From contig NZ_CP159578.1 in assembly GCF_040536835.1 (NCBI RefSeq), positions 1,240,001 to 1,304,000 of the forward strand: DNA of 64,000 nt. The letters run 5' to 3'. Of the stretch, positions 38,019 through 49,107 are shown piece after piece. Each line of letters opens with the position of its first letter. Position 1 is the stretch's first letter. Under the pieces are notes generated by a model. It had not been told where the DNA came from, ran no database searches, and saw only the letters and a program-made list of their open reading frames with translations. The position numbers and the translations under genes were made by a program. Source of the stretch: Salinicola endophyticus (GTDB taxonomy: Bacteria > Pseudomonadota > Gammaproteobacteria > Pseudomonadales > Halomonadaceae).

Positions 38019-39074
38019 CTAGCGGCGCGTGGGTGGTAGCGTCTTCCCCTTGCGCTCACCGACGCTCGCCTCCTGAGCCAGGCGGCGCCCGCCGTGGCGA
38101 GCGCGGGCTTCGAGCGCGGGGATCAGGTCGCCTTCGCTAAGATGACGCCAGAAGCGCTGCGGCATGTGCTGGGTCATGGCCCGATGATTGAGCCGCGCTG
38201 GATTGAAGGTGCTGACGAAGTAGGTGCGCCATAGCGCATGCTGGTCATCCGCGCCGGCGGCCTGGGCAGTCCGGGCGCGGGTGGCCCAGGCCTCGGGGCA
38301 GGGCGTGCGGTAATCCAGCTGCTTGCCGTCCCAGAACACGCCGCCACGCGGGGTGGCAATCAGGAAGGGGGTGCCGCCCAAGCGGTCGGCGAAGTGTTCG
38401 GCGCCCAGGTCGAGCACGTCGTGGGCCGGCTCGAACCAGGCGATAAAGCTGGCCTGGGACTCTTCCACCCCGAGGTCATTCTCTCTGTCGCGGTCATCCC
38501 TCCTGCCGAGGCAATCCGCTCTGCCATGCAAACCCTCTCCGCCAGGGGCTACCTTGGCACACCGGGTATCCGCCGTGTCGGCGTCCGTGGCGTCGCGATA
38601 AAAGCGCAGGAAGGCGTGCATATGGTGCGCCTCGCGCTTGACCGCATGGCGGCGCTGATGCAGCACGCGGCCATCGCTGTCGGCGGCGTGGGTGGCGTCG
38701 CGCTCGCCGTGGTGCAGGCGCCATATCACCCGATAGAGCAGCGCCCAGCGGTTCTGTTCGCCGCCGCCGCTGCGATAGCGGGAGGCGCTTTCGAGCAGGG
38801 CCAGGTCCTCGCGGCCGATGCGTACCGGCGGTGGCGGCACGTTCGGCTCGGGCAGCCTGACAGCGCCGGCCCCTGTGTTGGAGACAGCGCCGGAGGCGGT
38901 ATCGGCTTCGGCGCTGGCGAAGAGATCCTCCTGGCTTTCGCGCGCATCCTGCCACACCACCGCCGCCGGCGGCACACCGGCCTGCAGCAGACGCCGGGCA
39001 GCGTCGCGCCACTGGCCGAAGTCCTCGGCGGGAACCACCCAGGGCATGGCACCGGCTGACGGCGCAGGCATCAT
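38019..39074 (-). CDS. DUF4130 (TIGR03915-like) putative DNA-repair protein
   Basis: This 351-residue protein is the usual partner of the radical-SAM protein encoded just upstream. The DUF4130 core is visible as HHMHAFLRFY (residues 150-159) and, after a break, FIAWFEPAHDVLDLGAEHFADR (from about 200), followed by YRTPCPEAWATRAR and the end motif LNHRAMTQHMPQRFWRHLSEG. In the family these two parts are normally joined by a few residues; here about 40 arginine- and aspartate-rich residues are inserted (161-199). The function is unknown; it is linked to DNA metabolism through its partner. It lies 7 bases downstream of the radical-SAM gene. Confidence 0.82.
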   Translation of the reverse strand: MMPAPSAGAMPWVVPAEDFGQWRDAARRLLQAGVPPAAVVWQDARESQEDLFASAEADTASGAVSNTGAGAVRLPEPNVPPPPVRIGREDLALLESASRYRSGGGEQNRWALLYRVIWRLHHGERDATHAADSDGRVLHQRRHAVKREAHHMHAFLRFYRDATDADTADTRCAKVAPGGEGLHGRADCLGRRDDRDRENDLGVEESQASFIAWFEPAHDVLDLGAEHFADRLGGTPFLIATPRGGVFWDGKQLDYRTPCPEAWATRARTAQAAGADDQHALWRTYFVSTFNPARLNHRAMTQHMPQRFWRHLSEGDLIPALEARARHGGRRLAQEASVGERKGKTLPPTRR

Positions 39075-39081
39075 CGCGGGC

Positions 39082-40341
39082 TCACCATAGTGCCATCTGC
39101 GCCGGCTGCGGCGCGGTCAGCTGCTGGCGCAGGCGGGCACTGTCGCGCTGGCCATCGGCGGGGCGATAGTCCTGGGTCACCACGAAGGGGCGCAGTGTCT
39201 CCACCCGGCAGCGCAGCGCGATCAGATCCTGAAAGCGGATCCTGCGCTGGCGGCGCAGCTCGACCAGCCGCTGTACGCTCCTCAGGCCGATCCCCGGCAC
39301 GCGCGCGATCAGCGCAGGCTCGGCGCGGTTGAGATCGACCGGGAAGGTATCGCGATGGGTCAGCGCCCAGGCCAGCTTGGGGTCGATCTCCAGCTCCAGA
39401 TTGCCCGGTTTGCCGAGCAGCTCCGCGGCGGCGAAGCCGTAACCGCGGATCAGGAAGTCGGCCTGGTAGAGCCGATGTTCGCGCAGCAGCGGTGGCGCCG
39501 CCTGGGGCAGGCCAGCGGGGCGTTCGGGGATCGGGCTGAAGGCCGAGTAGTAGACACGCTTGAGGCGGAAGTCGCGGTAGAGCTGCTCGGCGGACTGCAG
39601 GATGGTGCGGTCGTCGGTGGCATCGGCGCCGACGATCATCTGCGTGCTCTGCCCGCCCGGAGCGTAGCGCGGCGCCAGACGTTTGGGGTTGGCGCTGCGC
39701 GGTGGCTGTCTGGCGTCCTGGGTGGCCGCGTCGTTGGCGGCATCGATGCCCTGGCGGATCTGCCCCATCGCCGAGTGGATGGTACCCAGCTCCTTCTCCG
39801 GGGCCAGGGTCTTGAGACTCGTGAGCGTCGGCAGCTCGATATTGGCGCTCAAGCGGTCGGCATAGCGCCCGGCTTCTTCCAGCAGTTTGGGGTCGGCCTC
39901 GGGGATCGCCTTGAGGTGGATATAGCCACGGAATTGATGCGTCTCACGCAGCAGCTTCGCCACCTGGATCAACTGCTCCATGGTGTAGTCGCTGGAGCGG
40001 ATGATGCCCGAACTCAGGAACAGCCCGCTGATGGTGTTGCGGCGATAGAAGGAGAGCGTGAGCCGCACCACCTCTTCCGGCGTGAAGCGGGCGCGCGGAA
40101 TATTGCTCGAGCGGCGGTTGATACAGTACTGGCAGTCGTAGAGGCAGAAGTTGGTCAGCAGCACCTTGAGCAGCGAGACGCAGCGGCCGTCCGGGGTGAA
40201 GCTGTGACAGATCCCCATGCCGCTGGAGGCGCCCAGCCCGGCCTTGCCGCGGGAGCTGCGGTTGGGCGCGCCGCTGCTGGCGCAGGAGGCGTCGTACTTG
40301 GCGGCATCGGCCAGGATGGAGAGTTTGTCGATCAGCTCCAT
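39082..40341 (-). CDS. radical-SAM protein, putative DNA modification/repair (TIGR03916-like)
   Basis: This protein of about 419 residues has the radical-SAM cluster motif CLYDCQYC (C-x3-C-x2-C) after KVLLTNF, an SAM-binding region and a C-terminal helix-hairpin-helix DNA-binding motif (LIARVPGIGLRSVQRLVELR). The start at 40341 gives MELIDKLSILADAAKYD, the family N-terminus; the frame is open a further 29 codons. Together with the DUF4130 gene downstream it forms a widespread two-gene unit proposed to act in DNA repair. A near-consensus LexA box lies 89 bases upstream, so SOS induction is likely. Confidence 0.92.
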   Translation of the reverse strand: MELIDKLSILADAAKYDASCASSGAPNRSSRGKAGLGASSGMGICHSFTPDGRCVSLLKVLLTNFCLYDCQYCINRRSSNIPRARFTPEEVVRLTLSFYRRNTISGLFLSSGIIRSSDYTMEQLIQVAKLLRETHQFRGYIHLKAIPEADPKLLEEAGRYADRLSANIELPTLTSLKTLAPEKELGTIHSAMGQIRQGIDAANDAATQDARQPPRSANPKRLAPRYAPGGQSTQMIVGADATDDRTILQSAEQLYRDFRLKRVYYSAFSPIPERPAGLPQAAPPLLREHRLYQADFLIRGYGFAAAELLGKPGNLELEIDPKLAWALTHRDTFPVDLNRAEPALIARVPGIGLRSVQRLVELRRQRRIRFQDLIALRCRVETLRPFVVTQDYRPADGQRDSARLRQQLTAPQPAQMALW

Positions 40342-40429
40342 GGCGCACCTCGAGCAGGGGAGACGGCAGCCCCGGTGGCGGGCCGCCCCTGTCAGGGTGG
40401 CCGCCGCGATCGGGGAGCGTAATGCCAAA

Positions 40430-40449
40430 TACTGTACTCAAAAACAGTG
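40430..40449 (-). promoter_or_regulatory. LexA (SOS) box before the radical-SAM repair genes
   Basis: TACTGTACTCAAAAACAGTG matches the gammaproteobacterial consensus TACTGT-N8-ACAGTA at all but the last base. A wider dyad, AATACTGTA (40428-40436) and TACAGTATT (40458-40466), overlaps it. It sits between the recQ stop and the radical-SAM start. Confidence 0.8.
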
Positions 40450-40493
40450 GTTTTGCATACAGTATTCGTGTCTCCGTATATGCCCGGTGCGTA

Positions 40494-42527
<2,034 letters not shown>

Positions 42528-42677
42528 GTCGGGCTCCCTGGGTTGGCCGATGCAGCGCGTCCGGCCCGGCGCTGCGGGGCCGCAGTATCGCACGCCCGGG
42601 TGACGCTTGCAGGTCGCTGCCGTGTCAGCGGCGCGCACGGCAGACTCGCTGGCAAGTGCCGGCGTGCCCGCTCGGCT

Positions 42678-42755
42678 ATCGCGAAGGGCTATGGCGTCGG
42701 TCTATCACTAAGAGCCATCACGAAGAGCTATGGCGCCGGAGTATCGCGCTGCGGC
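42678..42755. repeat. 13-bp degenerate tandem repeat, six units, across an MFS stop codon
   Basis: Six consecutive 13-base units, each starting AT (ATCGCGAAGGGCT, ATGGCGTCGGTCT, ATCACTAAGAGCC, ATCACGAAGAGCT, ATGGCGCCGGAGT, ATCGCGCTGCGGC). The last two overlap the end of the MFS gene, whose minus-strand TAG is at 42728-42730. Confidence 0.82.
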
Positions 42756-44482
42756 CAAGGGGCCGCGCTGGGATTGGCGGCCATCGCCGGCTCATCGGGC
42801 GGTTGGGTCTGAGTCGGCGTCAGCGTCGCCTGGGCGTGGCGTGAGGAGCGGTAGCTGACCCCGTGGCGCGCCCGCGGCGGCTCGGTGCCGGCGTGCAGGG
42901 CGGTGACGCGTTCGATGATCGCGCGGTCACCCAGGGTCATGCGGTCGAGCATGCGCAGATGCTGCAGCCAGTTGGGTACCAGGAAGACTTCCTGCCACAG
43001 GTCGCGGTCGACGATATCGCGATAGAGCGACCAGCGCTTGGCGCCGTTGCGCAGGCGCAGCCTGCGCAGCGGGCGCACCGCGCGAGCGAAGTCGCGTAGA
43101 TGCTCGGCGTCGATGCGGTACTCGATGGTCACCATGACCGAACCGCGGGCCGGGTCGAACTCGAAGTCCGGGCGCTCGGTGTGCGCTTCCGGCGCTTCGA
43201 TCAGGCCGCTGGCATCGAGATCGGGCAGCCGCGAGGGCAACAGCAGCAGCGCCGAGATCAGCAGCAGCGCGCCGGCCAGCAGCAGCGCCAGGTGCACCCC
43301 CAGGCCCTCGGTGAGCTGGCCCCACAGCAGCGAGCCCAGAGTCAGCCCGGCGTAGAGCGCGGTCTGGTAGAGCGCCAGCGCGCGGGCCTTGACCCAGTCC
43401 GGCACCAGCACCTGCACCGCCGAGTTGTAGGAGGCGACCGCGGCGATCCAGCAGCCCCCGCCGATCACCAGTGCCGGGAATAGCAGCCACAGCCGGTCGG
43501 CCCCGCCGAGGATCAGCATCACCCCGCCCAGCAGTATGGCGGCGATGCTGATCAGGCGGCTGCTGCCGAGCCGTTGGCGTGCCCGGTTGACCAGGGTGCT
43601 GCCGGCGATCGCGCCGATCCCCAGCCCACCCAGCATGTAGCCATAGAGCGAGGCGCTGCCGCTGGGGTGCTGATGCGCCAGCAGCGGCAACAGCGCCCAG
43701 ATCGCGCTGGCCGAGATGCCGAAGATGAAGGCGCGCAGCATCACCAGGCGGGTGACGCTGGAGTACTGCACGAAGTGCAGCGCCGCCTTGACCCCCTCCC
43801 ATAGCCGCTCCGGTGGCAGCGACTTGGGCATCACCGCGCGCTTCCAGCGCCACAGCGCGGCAAACAGGCCGCAGAAACAGAGCACGTTGAGCAGGAAGAT
43901 CCACGCCGGCCCCACCGCCGCCAGCAGCAGCCCGCCGATGGCCGGGCCGATGGCACGCGCGGCGTTGTAGTTGACGCTGTTGAGCAGCACGGCGCTGGAG
44001 ACCAGATTGCGCGGCACCTGCTCGTTGACCGCCGCCTGCCAGGCCGGGGTGGTGATCGCGGCACCGATCGAGACGCACAGGATCGAGGTGAGCAGCAGGG
44101 TAGGCGAGAGCAGGCCGAGAAAGGCGATCAGGGTGATGAAGGCGCCGCCCAGCAGCTCGATGGTCAACCCGAACAGCATCACCTTGCGGCGGTCGTAGTT
44201 GTCAGCGACCACCCCGGTGACGATCGACATCAGTACCAGCGGCAGCGCCGCGGCCACCTGGATCAGCGCCACCAGCAGCGCACCGCCGGCGCTGGAGGTG
44301 ACCACCCAGGCCGCTGCCACCGACTGCGCCCACACGCCCAGGTTGGCGAACAGGTTGGCGATCCAGATCATACGGAAGGCGGGCACGCCGAGCGGCGCGA
44401 AGGTGCTCACGTCTGCCGGGCGCGGTGGGGTCTGGTCGGGCTCGAGGGTCAGATCGCTCTGGCGGGAAACGGGTTGCAGCAT
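42728..44482 (-). CDS. MFS transporter of the DUF894/EntS type with C-terminal domain
   Basis: This 584-residue protein has about 11-12 transmembrane segments (residues 35-430) of the MFS_3/DUF894 family, to which the enterobactin exporter EntS belongs (VVTGVVADNYDRRKVMLFG). A soluble C-terminal part of about 130 residues follows (SVMVTIEYRIDAEHLRDFARAVRPLRRLRLRNGAKRW), resembling an antibiotic-monooxygenase-like ferredoxin fold seen in some members. Substrates of close relatives are mostly unknown; siderophore or drug export is possible. Its stop codon lies in a 13-bp tandem repeat. It is divergent from an orphan ATPase gene. Confidence 0.9.
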   Translation of the reverse strand: MLQPVSRQSDLTLEPDQTPPRPADVSTFAPLGVPAFRMIWIANLFANLGVWAQSVAAAWVVTSSAGGALLVALIQVAAALPLVLMSIVTGVVADNYDRRKVMLFGLTIELLGGAFITLIAFLGLLSPTLLLTSILCVSIGAAITTPAWQAAVNEQVPRNLVSSAVLLNSVNYNAARAIGPAIGGLLLAAVGPAWIFLLNVLCFCGLFAALWRWKRAVMPKSLPPERLWEGVKAALHFVQYSSVTRLVMLRAFIFGISASAIWALLPLLAHQHPSGSASLYGYMLGGLGIGAIAGSTLVNRARQRLGSSRLISIAAILLGGVMLILGGADRLWLLFPALVIGGGCWIAAVASYNSAVQVLVPDWVKARALALYQTALYAGLTLGSLLWGQLTEGLGVHLALLLAGALLLISALLLLPSRLPDLDASGLIEAPEAHTERPDFEFDPARGSVMVTIEYRIDAEHLRDFARAVRPLRRLRLRNGAKRWSLYRDIVDRDLWQEVFLVPNWLQHLRMLDRMTLGDRAIIERVTALHAGTEPPRARHGVSYRSSRHAQATLTPTQTQPPDEPAMAANPSAAPWPQRDTPAP

Positions 44483-44714
44483 GGCGGGCTCGCTGTCGGC
44501 GGGCGAATCGGAAGTCCAGGGTTCAGTGGCTAAATATTAGCATCCTGTGCAGTTCCTTCTGCGTTCAACGCGCTCTTGCTCCTCACTCTTTCGTCAACAC
44601 CCGTTTGCCAAAGCCTGTTCGATAACGGCAGCAGACGCTATTGCACCTGGTGTCGATGATAAGGTGGGCGCTGCGACCGCAGACCTCGATGTCCGCCAGG
44701 GAGTCCTTTCGAAC

Positions 44715-45896
44715 ATGATCAGCACCTTCGCGGTGTCTCACTATCGCAGCCTGAGGCAGATCGTCTCGCCGCTCTCCGAACTCAATGTGGTCACTGGTCC
44801 CAACGGCAGCGGCAAGTCCAATCTCTACAAGTCGCTGCGGCTGCTGGCCGAAACCGCGCGGGGCAATCTGATCGCCTCCCTCGCCCAGGAGGGCGGACTC
44901 GACCACACCTTCTGGGCCGGACCGGAAACGCTGACCCGGGGCATGCGCGAGGGCACTGCTCCCATCCAGGGTGGCTCGCGCAGACGCAGTCCGCGGCTGC
45001 GGCTGGGCTTCGTAGGCGAAACCTTCGGCTACGCTATTTCGCTGGGCATGCCGTCGCCACAGGGGTTCGCCGGCTACCAGGAGCCCTCGCTGTTCCAGCT
45101 CGATCCCGAGATCAAGCGTGAGTGCATCTGGGCGGGCGAGGTCTATCGGCCCAGCAACTGTCTGGTCGATCGCCAGGGGGCGACGGTCAAGATACGTCAG
45201 GGGCGTCAGTGGCGGGTGCACGATGCCCATCTCGATCCGCGTGACAGCATTCTGAGCGAAATCAGCGATCCGGTGGCAGTGCCCGAGGTGCACGCTGTGC
45301 GCCAGGCTGTTCGTGGCTGGCGCTTCTATGACCAGTTCCGCAGCGATTCTCACGCCCCCGTTCGTACCCCACAGATCGGCACTCGCACCCCGGTACTGGA
45401 TCATGACGGTCATGGACTCGTGGCCGCACTGCGCACCATCCACGAGATCGGCGACAGGCCAGCCCTGCATGCGGCGATCGAGGATGCATTCCCCGGGGCC
45501 ACGCTCGGTTTCGAGGCCGATGCGGGTAATCGCTTTCTGCTGCGGTTTCAGCAGGAGGGCCTGCTGCGGCCGCTGAACCAGGCGGAGCTGTCGGATGGAA
45601 CGCTTCGCTATCTACTGCTGGTGGCGGCGCTGCTGACCCCCCGGCCGCCGTCGCTGATGGTGCTGAACGAGCCGGAAACCAGCCTGCATCCGGATCTGCT
45701 GCCCGCTCTGGGGCGGCTGATCGTGCGTGCGTCCCGCGAGACGCAGGTGTGGGTGGTTTCCCACGCTCCACGACTGGTCGCGACGCTGGAGCGCGATGCT
45801 CACTGCAATGCCATCGCGCTGGAGAAAAGCCTGGGAGAGAGCGTGATCGTCGATCAGGGCATGCTGGATGCACCGCCATGGCAGTGGGCGGATTGA
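44715..45896 (+). CDS. orphan AAA-family ATPase (AAA_21, ABC-ATPase-like)
   Basis: This protein of about 394 residues has an SMC/ABC-like ATPase split by a central insert: Walker A in VVTGPNGSGKSN (about residue 30), a signature-like ELSDGTLRYLLLVAALL and Walker B LMVLNEPETSLHPDLLPALG, then the switch histidine in VWVVSHAPRLV. It begins ISTFAVSHYRSLRQIVSPL, as in RecF-like and AAA_21 proteins. Such proteins occur both in defence systems and alone; no nuclease or toxin partner is adjacent, so no function is assigned. The start at 44715 follows AGGGAG. The next gene is convergent. Confidence 0.85.
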   Translation: MISTFAVSHYRSLRQIVSPLSELNVVTGPNGSGKSNLYKSLRLLAETARGNLIASLAQEGGLDHTFWAGPETLTRGMREGTAPIQGGSRRRSPRLRLGFVGETFGYAISLGMPSPQGFAGYQEPSLFQLDPEIKRECIWAGEVYRPSNCLVDRQGATVKIRQGRQWRVHDAHLDPRDSILSEISDPVAVPEVHAVRQAVRGWRFYDQFRSDSHAPVRTPQIGTRTPVLDHDGHGLVAALRTIHEIGDRPALHAAIEDAFPGATLGFEADAGNRFLLRFQQEGLLRPLNQAELSDGTLRYLLLVAALLTPRPPSLMVLNEPETSLHPDLLPALGRLIVRASRETQVWVVSHAPRLVATLERDAHCNAIALEKSLGESVIVDQGMLDAPPWQWAD

Positions 45897-45938
45897 GGCC
45901 CAGGGCCTGGCGGTGCGGGTCGTCAGGGAAGCGGCGGG

Positions 45939-47264
45939 TCAGATTGCCTGGGCCCAGCGCTGCTCCACCATTTCGCTATGGGCTGCCAGCGGATGCCAGG
46001 CCACGGGGCCGTCGCTGTCGGCGAGATCGAACACCTCGCGCCCGGCGACGTGGTTGAGAATGGTCGCCGAGCGCCACGCCATCAGCGATAGCTGCGGCTC
46101 GGCGATGCCGTGGCTATGGCGCCCGGCGTTGACCGCATAGAGCCGGTGGGCGGCGGGGCCATCCCAGGCCACTTCGAAGTGCGGGCCGAGCACCAGCTCG
46201 CCCTGGGCGTCGCGCGTCAGACGCTCGGCCAGCGGCGCCAGGCACGCCGGCAGCTGCGAGCAGAAGCCGGTGGCGAATATCACCACGTCGGCGTCGAAGC
46301 GCTCGCGCTCGCCGCCCAGGCCGTGCTCGGTGGTCAGGCGCATCCCCGCGCCCTGGCGCTGCAGCGCCACTGCGCTGCGATGCGGCAGCAGGCGCGCCCA
46401 GCGCGGCTCGCCGAGCACGTCGAAGCGGTGGTAGAGCTCGCGGTAGAGGGTCTGCAGTGCGACCGGGGTGATGCCGTCGCTGGCCAGCTTCTGCGCCGCC
46501 ACCTCGCGCTCCCGCACCGCCCGCGGCAGACCGTGGAAGGCGCTGGTGTAGCCGGGAGTGAAGTACTCGTTGGTGAACGCGGTCTCGTCGAGCGGCTCGA
46601 AGTTGCGCCGCCGCGAGATCCAGTCGAGCGAGCGCGGCTGACCCCAGTGGCCGCGCAGGGCGTTGAGGAACACATCGGCACCGCTCTGGCCGCCGCCCAC
46701 CACCACCACGCGCAGGCCGGAGAAGTCGCGCCGGGTGTGTGCGATCTCGGAAGCGTGCAGGCAGTGCGGGCCGCGCAGCGCGGTGGCGAACTCTGGCATC
46801 CACGGCGCCTTGCCGGTGCCCAGGCAGAGATGCCGGGCGCGGTAGTCGCCGCTGTCGGTGCGCAGGCGGAAACCGTGGGCGTCGAGATCGATCTCGCGCA
46901 CGCCCTGGCCCAGCGTCACGCTCTCCAGGCGCTCGCCGACCCAGCGCAGGTAGTCGGAGAACTCGGCGCGGCTGACGCTGCCCAGCTCGGCGTTGAGGAA
47001 GCGGTAGAAGCGCCGGTGGCTGACCAGATAGTTGAGGAAGGAGTGGCGGCTGTCCGGTGCCACCGCGGTGACCAGATCCTTGAGAAAGCCGGTCTGCAGG
47101 TGGGTGTCGGGCAGCATCAGGCCGGGGTGCCAGGAGAGCGCCTGGCGCCGTTCGAAGAAGCGCGTGGCGAGTTGCGGCAGGCGCGAGTCCGCCAGCGCGG
47201 CGATGCTCAGGTTGAAGGGGCCGGCGCCCACGCCGGCCAGATCGAGAGTAGAGCGTTCAGACAT
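45939..47264 (-). CDS. iucD: L-lysine N6-monooxygenase, siderophore biosynthesis
   Basis: This 441-residue FAD-dependent N-hydroxylase has the FAD motif GVGAGPFNLSIA, the NADPH motif VVVVGGGQSGADV and the late ATG-motif DVVIFATGFC. It matches the IucD/SidA/PvdA family. Gene order next to iucABC points to N6-hydroxylation of lysine in an aerobactin-type pathway; ornithine cannot be excluded from sequence alone. Its start overlaps the end of iucC by 8 bases. It is the last gene of the operon and is convergent with the AAA ATPase gene. Confidence 0.93.
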   Translation of the reverse strand: MSERSTLDLAGVGAGPFNLSIAALADSRLPQLATRFFERRQALSWHPGLMLPDTHLQTGFLKDLVTAVAPDSRHSFLNYLVSHRRFYRFLNAELGSVSRAEFSDYLRWVGERLESVTLGQGVREIDLDAHGFRLRTDSGDYRARHLCLGTGKAPWMPEFATALRGPHCLHASEIAHTRRDFSGLRVVVVGGGQSGADVFLNALRGHWGQPRSLDWISRRRNFEPLDETAFTNEYFTPGYTSAFHGLPRAVREREVAAQKLASDGITPVALQTLYRELYHRFDVLGEPRWARLLPHRSAVALQRQGAGMRLTTEHGLGGERERFDADVVIFATGFCSQLPACLAPLAERLTRDAQGELVLGPHFEVAWDGPAAHRLYAVNAGRHSHGIAEPQLSLMAWRSATILNHVAGREVFDLADSDGPVAWHPLAAHSEMVEQRWAQAI

Positions 47265-49107
47265 CGGACACCTCCGGGGCTGTGATGACGTCGGCGCGTG
47301 GCGCGGATTGGCGCACGCCGTGCAAGGGGTTGGCCACGTGCAGATCCATCTCCGCCAGCATGCGTTCGCGGGCGTTGTCGGTGGCGTGCAGGAACTTGGC
47401 GCGGTTGAGCGTCAGACGCAGGATGCGCGGCGCGAACAGATCGAAACGGGCGAAGCGCTCGGCCAGCGCCGGGTGGCGCTCACGGTAGGCGGTGAGCACG
47501 TCGCCGCAGAGCTGGTAGAAGCGTGTCTCACTGACCCCGCAGGCGGCAGCCAGCGGCGCGATGAAGCGCAGCGTGGTGACGAAATGGCCGGTCTGCAGAT
47601 CGTGGATCAGTTTCTCCGGCGGCAGGCGCACGGTTACCGCCGTCAGGTTCTCCGGGAGGTCGCTGGCCTCGGGGAAGTCCTCGTCGACCAGGCGCAGATC
47701 GCCCTGGAAATCCTTGAGCGCCAGGCGCGCTGGCCAGCCGTCGCGCAGGATCAGGGTGAGATTCTGGCCGTGGGCGATCAGCGATACGCCGTAGCGGCAC
47801 ATCAGATGCCACATCGGCACCACGGTGACCTCGAACAGCCGTGTGAGCCAGCGCTCCGCGGCGGCCGGGGACTCCGCCCCGGCCGCGCGCAGATAGGCGG
47901 CGAGCCAGGGCCGGCCGTGGTCGTCGCGCTGCATCAGCTCGGCCATCAGCAGCGCCTGCTCGGTGGCTGCCAGACGCGGCGCCAGCGCTTCGCGCCAGAT
48001 CACCCCGAACAGCTCGGCGTAGCGGTATGGCGCCTGATCCAGGCGCGCGTACTGGGCGTGGGGCAGCACCGCACCGGCGGGTTCGGCGAGGATCTCCAGC
48101 CCCGCGCGGGCAAACTCAGCGTCCTCCTGGGCGCGGCGTTTGAGCCACGCCGAGGCCGCCGGGCCGGCGAGCAGATAGCGCCCAGGGATGCCGCGATAGC
48201 AGGAGGTGTTCATGATCGTCAGCGGCAGCTTGATATCGTGGCTGGCGGGGCGGCTGACGTTGGTCAGGGTGCGCAGCGACTGCTGCGGCGCGTAGTGGTC
48301 GCCGAACTCGCCCAGATAGTGCAGCCGGCCATGGGCGATATCGCCGGCGTGCAGCGGCGCCAGCCAGCGCTGCCACTGCCACGGGTGTACCGGCATCAGG
48401 CGGTAGTCGGCGGGGTCGTCGACGCGCTCGGCCAGCACCTGGCGCAGCCGCCCAAGCTCGATCTCGCAGAGCGCCGAGCGCAGGAGTTCCGGGGTGTCGA
48501 TGGCCGTGCCGCCGCTCTCGAGCGCCGACGCGGCCACCGCCACCCAGCCCAGTTGGAAGCTGTGGCCATGTTCCGGGGCGTAGCGCGCCAGCGCCTCCAG
48601 CCCCCAGCCGCGGCGCCCCTTGTTGAACAGGAACTTGGGATGGCCGTCGAGCAGCCGCTGGCGCTGCGGTTCGGGCAGGCGGATGGCGGCATCGGCGCTG
48701 AGCCCGCGGCGCGCCTGGCGCAGCTGGCAGTCGGCGCGCAGGGTGGCGAACAGGTCCTCCAGATGCTCGGCGACCTGGCTATCTTGCATGCCCAGCGGCG
48801 CGGCCAGCGCGAGCAGGAAATCGGCCGCCTCCAGACTCGCCCCGGGGGGCGGGCTCAGGCTCTCGGGGTCGACCTGCGGCTGGCCCCAGAGATTGGTGCG
48901 GGCGCTGAAGTGCCAACTGCCGTGCTCGCCCAGATCGAGGCGGTAGCCGCTGTCATCGTCGCCCAGCGGCTCGAGAATCCGCTCGTAGCTCAGCTCGCCG
49001 ATCATCTTGGCGATCAGCGCGCGGTTGGCTGCACCCCAGTGCGGCGCCAGGCAGGCATCCAGCGCGGCCATCTCCGGGGCTCCGTGCATTATCGAAGGTC
49101 GGGGCAT
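47257..49107 (-). CDS. iucC: IucC-like NIS synthetase
   Basis: This 616-residue NRPS-independent siderophore synthetase joins a carboxylate of citrate to a hydroxamate amine through acyl-adenylate chemistry. It contains MPVHPWQWQRW, SRPASHDIKLPLTIMNTSCYRG and the late FhuF-like part with YGVSLIAHGQNLTLIL. In aerobactin synthesis IucC adds the second N-acetyl-N-hydroxylysine. The start at 49107 shares bases with the iucB stop (TGATG). A longer open frame upstream is only the shadow of iucB. Confidence 0.94.
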   Translation of the reverse strand: MPRPSIMHGAPEMAALDACLAPHWGAANRALIAKMIGELSYERILEPLGDDDSGYRLDLGEHGSWHFSARTNLWGQPQVDPESLSPPPGASLEAADFLLALAAPLGMQDSQVAEHLEDLFATLRADCQLRQARRGLSADAAIRLPEPQRQRLLDGHPKFLFNKGRRGWGLEALARYAPEHGHSFQLGWVAVAASALESGGTAIDTPELLRSALCEIELGRLRQVLAERVDDPADYRLMPVHPWQWQRWLAPLHAGDIAHGRLHYLGEFGDHYAPQQSLRTLTNVSRPASHDIKLPLTIMNTSCYRGIPGRYLLAGPAASAWLKRRAQEDAEFARAGLEILAEPAGAVLPHAQYARLDQAPYRYAELFGVIWREALAPRLAATEQALLMAELMQRDDHGRPWLAAYLRAAGAESPAAAERWLTRLFEVTVVPMWHLMCRYGVSLIAHGQNLTLILRDGWPARLALKDFQGDLRLVDEDFPEASDLPENLTAVTVRLPPEKLIHDLQTGHFVTTLRFIAPLAAACGVSETRFYQLCGDVLTAYRERHPALAERFARFDLFAPRILRLTLNRAKFLHATDNARERMLAEMDLHVANPLHGVRQSAPRADVITAPEVSDV

